Source of the DNA: Magnetospirillum sp.
GTDB taxonomy: Bacteria > Pseudomonadota > Alphaproteobacteria > CACIAM-22H2
Reading direction: 5' to 3'
NCBI GenBank assembly: GCA_027532905.1
Contig: JAPZUA010000004.1
Coordinates: 180,570 to 244,569 of the forward strand
DNA: 64,000 nt
Both the position numbers and the translations under genes were made by a program. The notes beneath the pieces were generated by a model. The model was given only the letters and a program-made list of their open reading frames with translations, ran no database searches and was not told the origin of the DNA. Of this stretch, positions 39,385 through 48,468 are shown piece by piece. Position 1 is the stretch's first letter. The number at the start of each line of letters is the position of its first letter.

Positions 39385-39432
39385 CGCCGTCGCGTTCGAA
39401 ACTCTTTTCCGCTTCATCCCCGAAAGTTCGCC

Positions 39433-40638
39433 ATGACCCAAACGTCGCCGACCGGCACGCTGCCGGAAATCCGTCTGCAACCGCAGCGCCACCAGCGCCT
39501 GCGCATGGGCCATCCGTGGGCCTATTCGAACGAAATCCAGATGGACAACAGCGCCAAAGCGCTGGCGCGCGGCACACTTGTGCGCGTGATGACGAGCCAT
39601 GGCGAAAATCTCGGGACGGCCTTTTTCAATCCGCACACGCTGATCGCCGTGCGCATGCTCGAGCGCAATCCGCGCCTTGTCGTCGATGCGGCGTGGTGTG
39701 CGGCCAAGCTGCGTACCGCCCTTGCCTTGCGCGAGCGGCTCTATCCGGGCGGGTTCTATCGCCTGATCCATGCCGAAGCCGACGGCTTTCCGGGCCTCGT
39801 GATCGACCGGTTCGGCGACACGCTCGTGGTGCAGCGCAATGCCGCGGGCATCGATCTTTTGTGGCCCGCGCTGCGCCAGGCGATCGAAGCCGTGCTTGCA
39901 CCCGCCGCCATCGTGCTGCGCGACGAAAGCCATGCGCGCAGCCTCGAAGGGCTCGATACGGCGAGCGAAACCGTGCACGGTGCGGTCGCAGGACCGATCC
40001 GCCTCGTCGAAAACGGCGCCACGTTTTTTGCCGACGTTGCGGGCGGCCAGAAGACCGGCTGGTTCTACGATCAGCGCGACAACCGAGCGGCCGTCGCCAA
40101 AGTTTCGGCGGGTGCGCGGGTCCTCGATCTCTATTGCTATGGCGGCGGCTTCGGCGTGCAGGCGGCCCTTGGCGGGGCTGTGCAGGTCGTGTTTGCCGAC
40201 CGAGCACAAGCAGCGCTCGATCTAGCCGCACAGGCGGCCGAGGCCAACGGGGTGGCCGCCAAATGCCGTTTCGACAAGGGCGAGATTTTCGACTACGCCG
40301 CCAATCTCGACGCAGCGGGCGAGCGCTTCGACGTGGTCGTGTGCGACCCGCCGGCCTTCGCCAAATCGCGCAAGGACGTGCCGATGGCGCTCAAGGGCTA
40401 TCGCAAGGTCGCACGCCTCGCGGCCGCCCTCGTCGCCCCCAACGGCTTTCTGCTCGCAGCCTCGTGCTCGCACAATGTCGAGACCGCGAATTTCCTCGAA
40501 GAGACCGCGCGCGGCATTGCCGAAACAGGGCGCCAGGCGCGTGTGCTGCGCGTCGCAGGCGCAGCCGCCGACCATCCGCTGCACCCGTTTTTGCCCGAAA
40601 GCGCCTATCTCAAAGCGCTGCTGATTGCCCTCGATTGA
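39433..40638 (+). CDS. Class I SAM-dependent rRNA large-subunit methyltransferase (RlmI-like)
   Basis: 401 residues. N-terminal PUA domain (LQPQRHQRLRMGHPWAYSNE ... ARGTLVRVMTSHGENLGTAF), a middle domain with AEADGFPGLVIDRFGDTLVV, and a Rossmann methyltransferase: GQKTGWFYDQRDNR, VLDLYCYGGGFGVQAAL (SAM), VVCDPPAFAKSRKDV (catalytic) and LAASCSHNV. This matches RlmI (m5C1962 of 23S rRNA) and related YwbD-like enzymes. The exact target base is uncertain. Confidence 0.92.
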   Translation: MTQTSPTGTLPEIRLQPQRHQRLRMGHPWAYSNEIQMDNSAKALARGTLVRVMTSHGENLGTAFFNPHTLIAVRMLERNPRLVVDAAWCAAKLRTALALRERLYPGGFYRLIHAEADGFPGLVIDRFGDTLVVQRNAAGIDLLWPALRQAIEAVLAPAAIVLRDESHARSLEGLDTASETVHGAVAGPIRLVENGATFFADVAGGQKTGWFYDQRDNRAAVAKVSAGARVLDLYCYGGGFGVQAALGGAVQVVFADRAQAALDLAAQAAEANGVAAKCRFDKGEIFDYAANLDAAGERFDVVVCDPPAFAKSRKDVPMALKGYRKVARLAAALVAPNGFLLAASCSHNVETANFLEETARGIAETGRQARVLRVAGAAADHPLHPFLPESAYLKALLIALD

Positions 40639-40645
40639 GGCCCGA

Positions 40646-40828
40646 TCACAGCGCCGGCGGCGGATGCATGCCGGCAAAGCCGCCGAAGAACCACACCACC
40701 AGGAGGACGACGATCACGGTGCCGAGCACGCCGCCCGCACCCGCATTGCCGTAGCGGCCATGCGCGTTGTAACCCCCGCCGCCGCCGAGCAGCAGCACCA
40801 AAACGACGATCAATAGGATTAGGCCCAC
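40646..40828 (-). CDS. Small DUF3309-like membrane protein
   Basis: 60 residues starting at a GTG (40828) with GGAGAG six bases upstream. Two hydrophobic segments (GLILLIVVLVLLLGG and VLGTVIVVLLVVWFFGG) flank a Gly-rich turn (GGGYNAHGRYGNAGAGG). This is the layout of DUF3309-type small membrane proteins. It converges on the RlmI-like gene with a 7-bp gap. The frame is open further upstream, but only this start has a ribosome-binding site. Confidence 0.7.
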   Translation of the reverse strand: MGLILLIVVLVLLLGGGGGYNAHGRYGNAGAGGVLGTVIVVLLVVWFFGGFAGMHPPPAL

Positions 40829-41072
40829 GGCACTCTCCACGCGTTGGCGGGCGTCGCAATGACGCCCACATCGCTCGAGAGTTAGGCGTGCGCCAATCCA
40901 CGCAGCAGCCCCGGAAAACACCTAAGCACGAAATCTGGCACGGTCTTTGGGAGTTCGGCGCGACGCAAAAACCGCGCCCCGAAGCGCCGCCAAGGGCGAG
41001 ATGCCGCCATCGACAAAGCGCTCGCCGACATCCGCCTGGGCTTCATTGAGCCGGAATAGTGTGATGCCTTGC

Positions 41073-41891
41073 TTAGGGTGCAGCGTTCAGCGCCCAGTCG
41101 TAGCTGTAGGACGCGATGGGTGCGCCGCGTTCAAGAGCCGCGCGCGTCTCGGCTGTGGCGTAGCCGAGCAGATGCGCGCGCAAGCCCGCTTCGTCGGCGC
41201 CGAAATCTTCTTTGAACCAATCGTAGATCGACGACAGCACGAGGCCGCGCGGCCCCACGCGCACCCCGCGCGGAGATGCCACAAAGCGGCGCGCGGCGGC
41301 GTCGAGTTGCGTGTCGAGCCGGTCGGCTTCGAAGGCTTCCGCATCGAGATTGGGGCAGCCGAGGGCCGCACAATTGAGCGCGTAGTGGATGCGCGGGTCT
41401 TGCCACAGCGGGCGCAGGATACGGTGCTCGATGTCGTCGAGCGACAGCGCTTGGTTTTCGACGCGCAAGATTTTGGCGCCCCACGGCCCGACCGCAAACA
41501 GGCCGGGCGAGGTGCGGATGTCGCGGATCGAGGCGACCGGATAGCGGGTCAGGATCGTTTCGACCGTCGCCGCATTGTAGAGATTGATCCAATAAGCCTT
41601 CTGCTGCGGCCGCGACAACGTGCGCGGGGCGACCGCCTGCAGCGCGGCGAGATAGGCCTGCAACGCAGCGCGGTCGGCGACCGAAACGCTGCCATAGGCA
41701 AAACGCGCAATGCCGTCCTGCCCTTCGCTGCGGTACGTCGCAAGCAATCGCGACCATTGCGCATGGTCGATGCTTTGCGTCGATGCGGCGTCGTGCGCGC
41801 GCCAGAATTCCCACGCCTCGGCCTTGGGCGCACCGGACGCGGTCTGGACCAGTCCCAGCATCAGCGCCACTGCCAGCAGAATTCGCCGCAT
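41073..41891 (-). CDS. DUF547 family exported protein
   Basis: 272 residues. Signal peptide RRILLAVALMLGLVQTASGA. DUF547 hallmarks: QKAYWINLYNAATVETIL, RVENQALSLDDIEHRILRP, DPRIHYALNCAALGCPNL and LSSIYDWFKEDFG. The DUF547 fold resembles papain-like/transglutaminase proteins, but its activity is not established. It lies 14 bp after the flavoprotein gene, in one operon with it and the TVP38 protein. Confidence 0.9.
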   Translation of the reverse strand: MRRILLAVALMLGLVQTASGAPKAEAWEFWRAHDAASTQSIDHAQWSRLLATYRSEGQDGIARFAYGSVSVADRAALQAYLAALQAVAPRTLSRPQQKAYWINLYNAATVETILTRYPVASIRDIRTSPGLFAVGPWGAKILRVENQALSLDDIEHRILRPLWQDPRIHYALNCAALGCPNLDAEAFEADRLDTQLDAAARRFVASPRGVRVGPRGLVLSSIYDWFKEDFGADEAGLRAHLLGYATAETRAALERGAPIASYSYDWALNAAP

Positions 41892-41905
41892 CGCATCTTC
41901 CCGGA

Positions 41906-43327
41906 TCAGAACGGCAGGTCGAACAAGAAGCGCACGAGCTTGCGCGTACGCGGCGAGAAGAGGCGCGGGCTGAAATAGGCCCCGGCCGCGCGCTTGCCCG
42001 CTTCCGACAGGGTCGGATAGGGCATCACGGTCCCGGCCATCGTCGCGACCTTGAGCTTCTGGCCGACCGCCACGATCCACGGCGCGACAAGATCGCCCGC
42101 ATGGGCACCGACGATCGTGGCCCCGATCACGCGGCCGCGTTCGGCCACGATCTTGACGAAACCTTCCGTCTCGCCGGTTGCGATCGCGCGGTCGTTGTCG
42201 TGGAACGGCCAGCGCGCTGTTTCGATTTCGCGGCCTGCGGCCTTGGCGGCCGCTTCGCTCAATCCGACTTGCGCAAGCTCGGGTGCTGTATACGTCACCC
42301 ACGGGATCGCGGTCGTGTCGGCGCGTGCCGGTATGCGGAAACACAGATTGCGGATCGCGATGCCGGCATGCCAGCCCGCGACATGCGTGAATTGCAGCCC
42401 GCCTGCGACGTCGCCGAGTGCGAGCACGTCGCGGTTCGAGGTGCGCAAACGGTCGTCGATTTTGATGGCACGTCCGTCGCTGGCAATGCCCGCCGCTTCG
42501 AGACCGAGATCTTCGATATTGGCTTTGCGGCCGGTCGCGATCAGCAGATGCGAGCAGGCAAGCGCATCCTCGCCGCCTTTGCCGTCGTCGAGCACCACGA
42601 CCGTGCCCACCGCATGGCGCTCGATGCGCTTGACCTTCGCATGCTCGCGCAACACCACACCGTCCGCACCCAGGCCCGCGCGCACGACCGCGACCGCCTC
42701 TTGATCGTCTTTGGGCAGCATGGTCGCGGCTTCGATCAGCGTGACCTTCGTGCCGAGGCGCGCATGGGCTTGCGCCAGCTCGCAGCCGATGGGCCCGGCC
42801 CCGATAACGACCAGATGGTCGGGACGGCGGTCGAGTTCGAACACGGTTTCGTTGGTGAGGAACGGCACGTCGGCAAGGCCCGGGATCGGCGGGACGGCAG
42901 CGCGGCTGCCCGTCGCGATCACGAATTTGCGTGCGGCAATGCGGCTGTCGCCCGCTTCCACGAGCTTCGGGCCGACGAACTTCGCGCGCGCGGCCACGAC
43001 TTTGACGCCGAGCCCTTCGAAGCGCTCGACCGAATCCATCGGTGCAATGGCCGCGATCGTCGCGCGCACATGGTTGCGCACGGCGGCGTAGTCCACCCCA
43101 CCCGCCGTCTGCAGGCCGAAGCGGCCGGCATTGCGCGCGGCTTTGACCGCCCCTGCCGCCGCGATCAGCGCTTTGGACGGAACGCAGCCGAAATTGAGGC
43201 AGTCGCCGCCCATCTTGTGCGCTTCGACGAGCACCGTTTTGAGGCCGAGCTGGGCGGCCCCAGCGGCCACCGACAGGCCGCCCGAGCCCGCCCCGATCAC
43301 GCAGATGTCGGCGGCAATGTCGGTCAT
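41906..43327 (-). CDS. Pyridine nucleotide-disulfide oxidoreductase (mercuric reductase/Lpd-like)
   Basis: 473 residues. FAD motif ICVIGAGSGGLSVAAGAA, redox-active disulfide GGDCLNFGCVPSKAL (Cys43, Cys48), NAD(P)-binding LVVIGAGPIGCELAQAHARL and second FAD motif NRDVLALGDVAGG. At the C-terminal dimer interface the usual catalytic His-x4-Glu reads YPTLSEAGKR: His is replaced by Tyr437. It is therefore unlikely to be a normal dihydrolipoamide dehydrogenase and resembles the mercuric-reductase-like group often joined to TVP38 membrane proteins. Overlaps the TVP38 stop (ATGA). Confidence 0.9.
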   Translation of the reverse strand: MTDIAADICVIGAGSGGLSVAAGAAQLGLKTVLVEAHKMGGDCLNFGCVPSKALIAAAGAVKAARNAGRFGLQTAGGVDYAAVRNHVRATIAAIAPMDSVERFEGLGVKVVAARAKFVGPKLVEAGDSRIAARKFVIATGSRAAVPPIPGLADVPFLTNETVFELDRRPDHLVVIGAGPIGCELAQAHARLGTKVTLIEAATMLPKDDQEAVAVVRAGLGADGVVLREHAKVKRIERHAVGTVVVLDDGKGGEDALACSHLLIATGRKANIEDLGLEAAGIASDGRAIKIDDRLRTSNRDVLALGDVAGGLQFTHVAGWHAGIAIRNLCFRIPARADTTAIPWVTYTAPELAQVGLSEAAAKAAGREIETARWPFHDNDRAIATGETEGFVKIVAERGRVIGATIVGAHAGDLVAPWIVAVGQKLKVATMAGTVMPYPTLSEAGKRAAGAYFSPRLFSPRTRKLVRFLFDLPF

Positions 43328-44034
43328 GACGCTTTGCGCCCTTTGAATTTTTTGTAGACGACCGGGACGAGCGACAAGGCCGCCAAGCCCAGCAGCGGCA
43401 GGATCACGGACGGACTCATGAACAGTCTCAAATCCGGCTCCTCGCCCTGGTCGAACACGCTGCCGAGCCCGGCCCCGATCGAAGCGAATACGAAGGTTGC
43501 GGGCAGGATGCCCAGAAAGGTCGCCAGCACATAAACGCCGAGCCGCACGCCCAAAAAGGCCGGGGCGAGATTGACGAGGAAAAACGGAAAGGCCGGCACC
43601 AATCGCAACACCAGCATATAGGAAAGCGCGTTCTCGCGGAATCCCGCTTCGAAGGCGGCCACGGCCGACCCCGCCTTGGCGCGCAAAAAGTCGCCCAGGG
43701 CCGAGCGAGCGGCCAAAAACAGCAAGGTCGCCCCGATCGTCGCCCCGACGACGGCCAGAAATCCGCCCCACAAGGCGCCGAACAGGAACCCGCCCGCCAG
43801 CGTGGCGACCGTGCCACCCGGCAGCGAGCAGGCGACGACCAGCACATAAGCCGCCACGTAGGATGCCGCCGCCAGTGCGGGATTGGCCTCGGCCCAGTCC
43901 AGCAGGTCGCTGCGATGCTCGGCCAAAGCGGCGAAACTCAAATAGCGCTCGAGCCCGCCCGCAAAAGCCAGGGCCAGCACGGCCGCTATCAGCACCAGCG
44001 GGGCAAATCTTCGAACGGGGGAGGTTTGGGCCAT
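43324..44034 (-). CDS. TVP38/TMEM64 (SNARE-associated/DedA-like) membrane protein
   Basis: 236 residues from the ATG at 44034 (a TTG at 44046 is an alternative). About five hydrophobic segments. Family motifs are VACSLPGGTVATLAGGFLFG, GATIGATLLFLAARSALGDF and LVLRLVPAFPFFLVNLAPAFLGV, with FLGILPATFVFASIGAGLG after them. The family is thought to move lipids or other substrates across the membrane. It is first of the operon with the flavoprotein and DUF547, a grouping (sometimes a fusion) seen in other bacteria. Confidence 0.92.
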   Translation of the reverse strand: MAQTSPVRRFAPLVLIAAVLALAFAGGLERYLSFAALAEHRSDLLDWAEANPALAAASYVAAYVLVVACSLPGGTVATLAGGFLFGALWGGFLAVVGATIGATLLFLAARSALGDFLRAKAGSAVAAFEAGFRENALSYMLVLRLVPAFPFFLVNLAPAFLGVRLGVYVLATFLGILPATFVFASIGAGLGSVFDQGEEPDLRLFMSPSVILPLLGLAALSLVPVVYKKFKGRKAS

Positions 44035-44129
44035 CTTGTGGTCCAATTCGCTTCAGGGAGACGCGACGTTACATGCTGCGGGGCCGATCGGGCAAACAAT
44101 GGACTGAAAAACAACGGTAAATGCCTCGA

Positions 44130-44158
44130 TTGACGTGAAGGCAGGGGGTCTGTATAAC
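44130..44158 (+). promoter_or_regulatory. Sigma-70 promoter of rpmH
   Basis: TTGACG (44130-44135), a 17-base spacer and TATAAC (44153-44158), close to consensus, 43 bp before the rpmH GTG. This fits the strong expression expected of a ribosomal-protein gene and would drive rpmH-rnpA and perhaps yidD-yidC-engB. Confidence 0.75.
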
Positions 44159-44200
44159 CCGCGCTCCTTTTCAGACATTCGGCAATTCGGAGATCGCGTC

Positions 44201-44335
44201 GTGAAGCGCACATATCAGCCCAGCAAGCTCATCCGCAAGCGGCGGCACGGTTTTCGGGCGCGCATGGAAACGGTCGGCGGCCGCAAGGTGCTGCAGCGCC
44301 GTCGCGCCAAGGGCCGCAAGCGCCTTTCGGCTTAG
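44201..44335 (+). CDS. rpmH: 50S ribosomal protein L34
   Basis: 44 residues from a GTG at 44201 with GGAG upstream: [19 protein letters not shown] then [19 protein letters not shown]. This is the full, nearly invariant L34 sequence. The frame is open upstream to 44135, but that part is not L34. First gene of the conserved rpmH-rnpA-yidD-yidC block. Confidence 0.99.
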   Translation: MKRTYQPSKLIRKRRHGFRARMETVGGRKVLQRRRAKGRKRLSA

Positions 44336-44402
44336 TCTCCGGCGGCCCTGCGGCCGTCGGATTCCGCGCCGCCGGGGTCTTGTGGCGGCGACAAGGATAA
44401 TC

Positions 44403-44762
44403 ATGACCCACGCGCTCACGCGCCTCACCTCGCGAAGCCAGTTCCTGGCTGTTGCGGCAACGCGCCGCAAATGCGCGCGTGTCGGCGTGGTTTTGCAGGC
44501 GCGCGCGCGCAACGACGGCGTTGCGGCCATCGGCGTCGGGTTCACGGCCACCAAAAAGATCGGCAATGCCGTGGCGCGCAACCGCGCCAAGCGCCGCCTG
44601 CGCGAGGCTGCACGCGCCGTGTTGCCGAAGCTTGGGCTGCCCGGCACGGACTATGTGGCCGTGGCGCGCGCCGAAACCGGCGACACGCCGTTTTTGCAGC
44701 TGATCGCCGCTTTCGAAGACGCCGCGCTGAACCTTGCGCGCAATAGCGGGGCCGCCCGATGA
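44403..44762 (+). CDS. rnpA: Ribonuclease P protein component
   Basis: 119 residues from ATG 44403 with AAGGA upstream. The RNR signature is ATKKIGNAVARNRAKRRLREA (the key basic helix, about residues 57-76), preceded by LTSRSQFLAVAATRRK. It binds RNase P RNA to mature tRNA 5' ends. It ends in an ATGA overlap with yidD. Confidence 0.96.
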   Translation: MTHALTRLTSRSQFLAVAATRRKCARVGVVLQARARNDGVAAIGVGFTATKKIGNAVARNRAKRRLREAARAVLPKLGLPGTDYVAVARAETGDTPFLQLIAAFEDAALNLARNSGAAR

Positions 44763-44998
44763 TCGCGCGGGTCCTCGATGCCTTCGTCGTGCTCTATCAA
44801 TGGACGCTGCGCCCTCTTTTGGGCGCAAATTGCCGCTATCTGCCGAGCTGCTCGGACTATGCGCGCGAGGCGTTGAAAACCCACGGCGCTTTCGGCGGCA
44901 CGTTCCTCGCCGCCCGCCGCATCTGCCGCTGCCATCCGTGGGGCGGTTTTGGTTTCGATCCCGTTCCGCCGCGGTCCGGCGATTTGCCGCGTTTCTGA
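44759..44998 (+). CDS. yidD: Membrane protein insertion efficiency factor YidD
   Basis: 79 residues. The conserved core YQWTLRPLLGANCRYLPSCS then YAREALKTHGAFGGTFLAARR and RCHPWGGFGFDPVP is diagnostic of YidD, a small amphipathic protein assisting YidC. Coupled to rnpA by ATGA and 33 bp before yidC. Confidence 0.96.
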   Translation: MIARVLDAFVVLYQWTLRPLLGANCRYLPSCSDYAREALKTHGAFGGTFLAARRICRCHPWGGFGFDPVPPRSGDLPRF

Positions 44999-45031
44999 CC
45001 CGCGCTCTCAAAAAAAGACAGCCCAGACCCC

Positions 45032-46852
45032 ATGCAGCAATTCGACCAAAAAAACCTGATCGTCGCGATCGCCCTGTCGATCGTCATCGTGCTCGGCTTC
45101 GAGTTTTTCTGGAACCAGCCGCGCGCCCAACGCGAACGCGCGGCCGAAGCCGAACGCCGGGCGACCGCCGAGCAGGTGGCCCCCACGTCGCTGCCGCCTG
45201 TGCCCGGCGCCGCACCGGGGGCAGCCCCGGCCACGATCGGCGCACCGCCCGCCCCCGGCAGCTTGGCCGCGAGCCTTGCCGCCCAGGCCAATCCGGACCG
45301 CACGACGATCCTCGCGCGCGCCGCCCGCGTGACGATCGACACCCCGGTTGCGACCGGCTCGATCACCCTGCGCGGCGGGCGCATCGACGACCTCAAACTC
45401 ACCAAATACCGCCAGAAGGTCGAAAAAGACTCGCCGCCCGTGGTGCTGCTGTCGCCGCTGGGCGCAACCGATCCATATTTCGCCGAATTCGGCTGGGTCT
45501 CGGCTTCGGGCGCTTTGGCGCTGCCCGATGCCGACACCGAATGGACCGCCGACCGCAACGTGCTGTCGCCCGGCAATCCCGTGACGCTCACCTGGGACAA
45601 CGGCCAGGGCCTGCGTTTCGAGCGCAAGATCACGCTCGACGACGAATATTTCTTCCGCATCGAACAGCGCGTGACCAACAACGGCGCGGCCCCGGTGTCG
45701 CTGCACGGCTATTCGCTGGCAAGCCGCGTCGGCACGCCCACGCTCGGCGGCTACTACATTCTGCATGAAGGTCCGATCGGGGTCTTCAACGAGCAGCTCA
45801 AAGAGCCGAGCTACCAGGATCTGCGCGAGAAAAGGCAGATCCCCTACCAGACGCGCGGCGGCTGGATCGGCATCGTCGACAAATACTGGCTCGTGGCGCT
45901 GGTGCCGCAGCAGGGCGTGGAGATCGGCGCACGCTTCGCGCACGCGCTGGCCGGCGGCCTCGACCGCTACCAGATCGACTACCTCGCCCCCGTCCAGACG
46001 GTCGCGCCCGGGGCAAGCGCCACGCATTCCACGCTGCTGTTCGCGGGCGCCAAAGAAGTGCGCCTGCTCGACATGTACGGCGAGAAATACAACATCCCGC
46101 TGTTCGACCGCGCCATCGATTTCGGCTGGTTCTACTGGCTCACCAAGCCGATGTTCATAGCGCTCGAATGGATCTACGCGGCGGTCGGCAATTTCGGCAT
46201 CGCGATCATCCTGTTCACAATGGTGGTCAAGCTGCTGTTCTATCCGCTCGCCAACAAATCCTACCGCTCGATGGCGAAGATGAAGCTGCTCCAGCCCGAG
46301 ATGGAGAAGCTCAAGGAGAAATTCGGCGACGACCGCGCGCGCATGTCGCAGGAGATGATGCAGCTCTACAAGCGTTCGGGCGCCAATCCGCTGTCGGGCT
46401 GCTTGCCGATCCTGATCCAGATCCCGGTGTTCTTCGCGCTCTACAAGGTGCTGTTCGTCACCATCGAAATGCGCCACGCGCCCTTCTTCGGCTGGATCCA
46501 GGATCTGTCGGCGCACGATCCGACGTCGCTGTTCAACCTGTTCGGCCTGATCCCGTGGGACGTGCCGCCGCTGCTCGAGATCGGCGTGTGGCCGATCGTG
46601 ATGGGCGTCACGATGTTCGTGCAGCAGAAGCTCAATCCGCAGCCGGTCGACCCCATCCAGGCCAAGATGTTCCTGGCGCTGCCCTTCATCTTCACGATCA
46701 TGCTGGCCTCGTTCCCGGCCGGGCTTGTGATCTACTGGGCGGTCAACAACACGCTGTCGATCCTGCAGCAATGGATCATCATGCGCAGCATCGAAAACGC
46801 GCAAGCCGCCACCGCCAAGGAACCGAGCAAGAAGGAACGGGGCAAGGCGTGA
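45032..46852 (+). CDS. yidC: Membrane protein insertase YidC (Oxa1 family)
   Basis: 606 residues. N-terminal transmembrane helix (LIVAIALSIVIVLGFEFFW), a large periplasmic beta-sandwich domain (about 60-370), then the five-helix Oxa1 core: NFGIAIILFTMVVKLLFYPL, LSGCLPILIQIPVFFALYKV, FVQQKLNPQP and LVIYWAVNNTLSILQQWII. It inserts Sec-dependent and independent membrane proteins, including oxidase subunits such as CtaC. The stop overlaps the engB GTG start (GTGA). Confidence 0.97.
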   Translation: MQQFDQKNLIVAIALSIVIVLGFEFFWNQPRAQRERAAEAERRATAEQVAPTSLPPVPGAAPGAAPATIGAPPAPGSLAASLAAQANPDRTTILARAARVTIDTPVATGSITLRGGRIDDLKLTKYRQKVEKDSPPVVLLSPLGATDPYFAEFGWVSASGALALPDADTEWTADRNVLSPGNPVTLTWDNGQGLRFERKITLDDEYFFRIEQRVTNNGAAPVSLHGYSLASRVGTPTLGGYYILHEGPIGVFNEQLKEPSYQDLREKRQIPYQTRGGWIGIVDKYWLVALVPQQGVEIGARFAHALAGGLDRYQIDYLAPVQTVAPGASATHSTLLFAGAKEVRLLDMYGEKYNIPLFDRAIDFGWFYWLTKPMFIALEWIYAAVGNFGIAIILFTMVVKLLFYPLANKSYRSMAKMKLLQPEMEKLKEKFGDDRARMSQEMMQLYKRSGANPLSGCLPILIQIPVFFALYKVLFVTIEMRHAPFFGWIQDLSAHDPTSLFNLFGLIPWDVPPLLEIGVWPIVMGVTMFVQQKLNPQPVDPIQAKMFLALPFIFTIMLASFPAGLVIYWAVNNTLSILQQWIIMRSIENAQAATAKEPSKKERGKA

Positions 46853-47526
46853 CGCAAGCGCCCGCCGATTTGCCCGGTGCCGCTTCGCCGCCGGTCTTTT
46901 CGGACGGCGAGATCGAAGCGGCGCGCAAACTGTTCGTGGGTCCGTGCGAGTTCGTGGCAGGCGCCGCCACGCTCGACGCGATCCCGGCCCCGCACATGCC
47001 CGAGATCGCCTTGGCCGGGCGCTCGAACGTCGGCAAATCGAGCCTGCTCAACGCGCTCGTCGGCCACGGGCGCATGGCGCGCGTCTCGCGCCATCCCGGC
47101 CGCACGCAGCAGCTCAATTTCTTCGCGCTCGGCAAGCGCCTGTCGCTGGTCGACATGCCGGGCTACGGCTATGCCGCCGTCTCCAAGGCCACCAAGGCCG
47201 TGTGGAGCGATCTGATGTTGCGCTATCTCAAGGGCCGCCCGACCTTGCGCCGCGCCCTCGTGCTCGTCGATGCGCGCCACGGCCTCAAAGATCTCGACCG
47301 CGCTTTGTTCGACATTCTCGATTCCTCGGCCGTCGTCTACCAGGTGGTGCTCACCAAGTGCGACGCGCTCGGGGCCGCCGGCCTTGCCCAGCGTATTGCC
47401 GGGGTGGCGGGCGAGCTCGAAGGCCATTTGGGCGCCCACCCCGCGGTGCTGCCGACCTCGTCGGAAAAGAACACCGGCATCGACATTCTCCGCGCCGAGC
47501 TAGCGGCGCTGGCGACGCCCTGCTAA
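46849..47526 (+). CDS. engB: Ribosome biogenesis GTPase EngB/YsxC
   Basis: 225 residues from a GTG at 46849 overlapping the yidC stop. GTPase motifs: [19 protein letters not shown] (G1), RTQQLNFF (G2), [10 protein letters not shown] (G3), VLTKCDAL (G4) and [11 protein letters not shown] (G5-like). It is needed for 50S subunit assembly. The block yidC-engB-argB is common in alphaproteobacteria. Confidence 0.96.
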   Translation: MTQAPADLPGAASPPVFSDGEIEAARKLFVGPCEFVAGAATLDAIPAPHMPEIALAGRSNVGKSSLLNALVGHGRMARVSRHPGRTQQLNFFALGKRLSLVDMPGYGYAAVSKATKAVWSDLMLRYLKGRPTLRRALVLVDARHGLKDLDRALFDILDSSAVVYQVVLTKCDALGAAGLAQRIAGVAGELEGHLGAHPAVLPTSSEKNTGIDILRAELAALATPC

Positions 47527-47575
47527 AAACCCATCCGTTTCGAATCCCCCGAACCGCCTACGGACGACACGCGCC

Positions 47576-48466
47576 ATGGACACGACCGACGATCCGCAGA
47601 CCATCGCCCGCATCCTCTCCCAAGCGCTGCCCTACATGCGCGAATACAACGGCGAGAACATCGTCGTGAAGTACGGCGGCCACGCGATGGGCGACGAAGC
47701 GATCGCCGGCGATTTCGCGCGCGACATCGTGCTGATGAAGCAGGTCGGCATGAACCCGATCGTCGTGCACGGCGGCGGCCCGCAGATCGGCGCCATGCTC
47801 GAGCGCCTCAAAGTGAAGAGCGAATTCATCGACGGCTTGCGCGTGACCGACGCCGCCACGGTCGAGATCGTCGAAATGGTGCTGTCGGGCAGCATCAACA
47901 AATCCATCGTCGCGGCGATCAACCGCGCGGGCGGCCGGGCGGTCGGCGTATCGGGCAAAGACGCGAACTTCCTGGTCGCCGCCAAAGTGAAGCGCACCAA
48001 AAAGGACCCGGATTCGAACATCGAACGCGTGCTCGATCTGGGCTTCGTGGGCGAGCCCACGCATATCGATCCCTCGTTCCTCGAGAGCTTCGCCAAGTCC
48101 GACATCATCCCGGTCGTGGCGCCGATCGGCGTGGGCACCGACGGGGCGACCTACAACATCAACGCCGACACGGTCGCAGGCGCCATCGCCGCCGCGATGA
48201 AGGCCTCGCGCCTGCTGCTGCTGACCGACGTCAAAGGCGTGCTCGACAAAAACAAGAACCTGATGCCGGATCTGACGGCCGCCCAAGTGCGCGCGCTGAT
48301 CGCCGACGGCACCATTTCGGGCGGCATGATCCCGAAGGTCGAAACTTGCCTCGCCGCCGTCGACGGCGGCGTCGAGGGTGCGATCATCCTCGACGGGCGC
48401 GTGCGGCACGCAACCTTGCTCGAGATCTTCACCGACAAGGGCGTCGGCACGATGATCAAAGGCTGA
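47576..48466 (+). CDS. argB: Acetylglutamate kinase
   Basis: 296 residues, amino-acid-kinase fold: [20 protein letters not shown] (nucleotide/phosphate lysine and glycines), [38 protein letters not shown] and [16 protein letters not shown]. The C-terminal [18 protein letters not shown] is the family signature. Second step of arginine biosynthesis. The N-terminal extension ([17 protein letters not shown]) suggests the arginine-inhibited hexameric type; that is inference. Confidence 0.96.
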   Translation: MDTTDDPQTIARILSQALPYMREYNGENIVVKYGGHAMGDEAIAGDFARDIVLMKQVGMNPIVVHGGGPQIGAMLERLKVKSEFIDGLRVTDAATVEIVEMVLSGSINKSIVAAINRAGGRAVGVSGKDANFLVAAKVKRTKKDPDSNIERVLDLGFVGEPTHIDPSFLESFAKSDIIPVVAPIGVGTDGATYNINADTVAGAIAAAMKASRLLLLTDVKGVLDKNKNLMPDLTAAQVRALIADGTISGGMIPKVETCLAAVDGGVEGAIILDGRVRHATLLEIFTDKGVGTMIKG

Positions 48467-48468
48467 AA

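Noticed and set aside
37360..40209. A 949-codon minus-strand open frame
   Set aside because: Antisense to ggt and the RlmI-like gene; composition rich in Arg, His and Ala with no family features.
40883..41059. Open stretch on the plus strand ending in IDKALADIRLGFIEPE
   Set aside because: It looks protein-like at the end, but no ATG, GTG or TTG occurs in frame after the preceding stop and no ribosome-binding site is seen; perhaps a decayed remnant, not annotated.
44035..44200. Possible replication origin near rpmH
   Set aside because: rpmH is near oriC in some bacteria, but no cluster of TTATCCACA-like DnaA boxes, dnaA or parAB genes is present; in alphaproteobacteria the origin is usually elsewhere.
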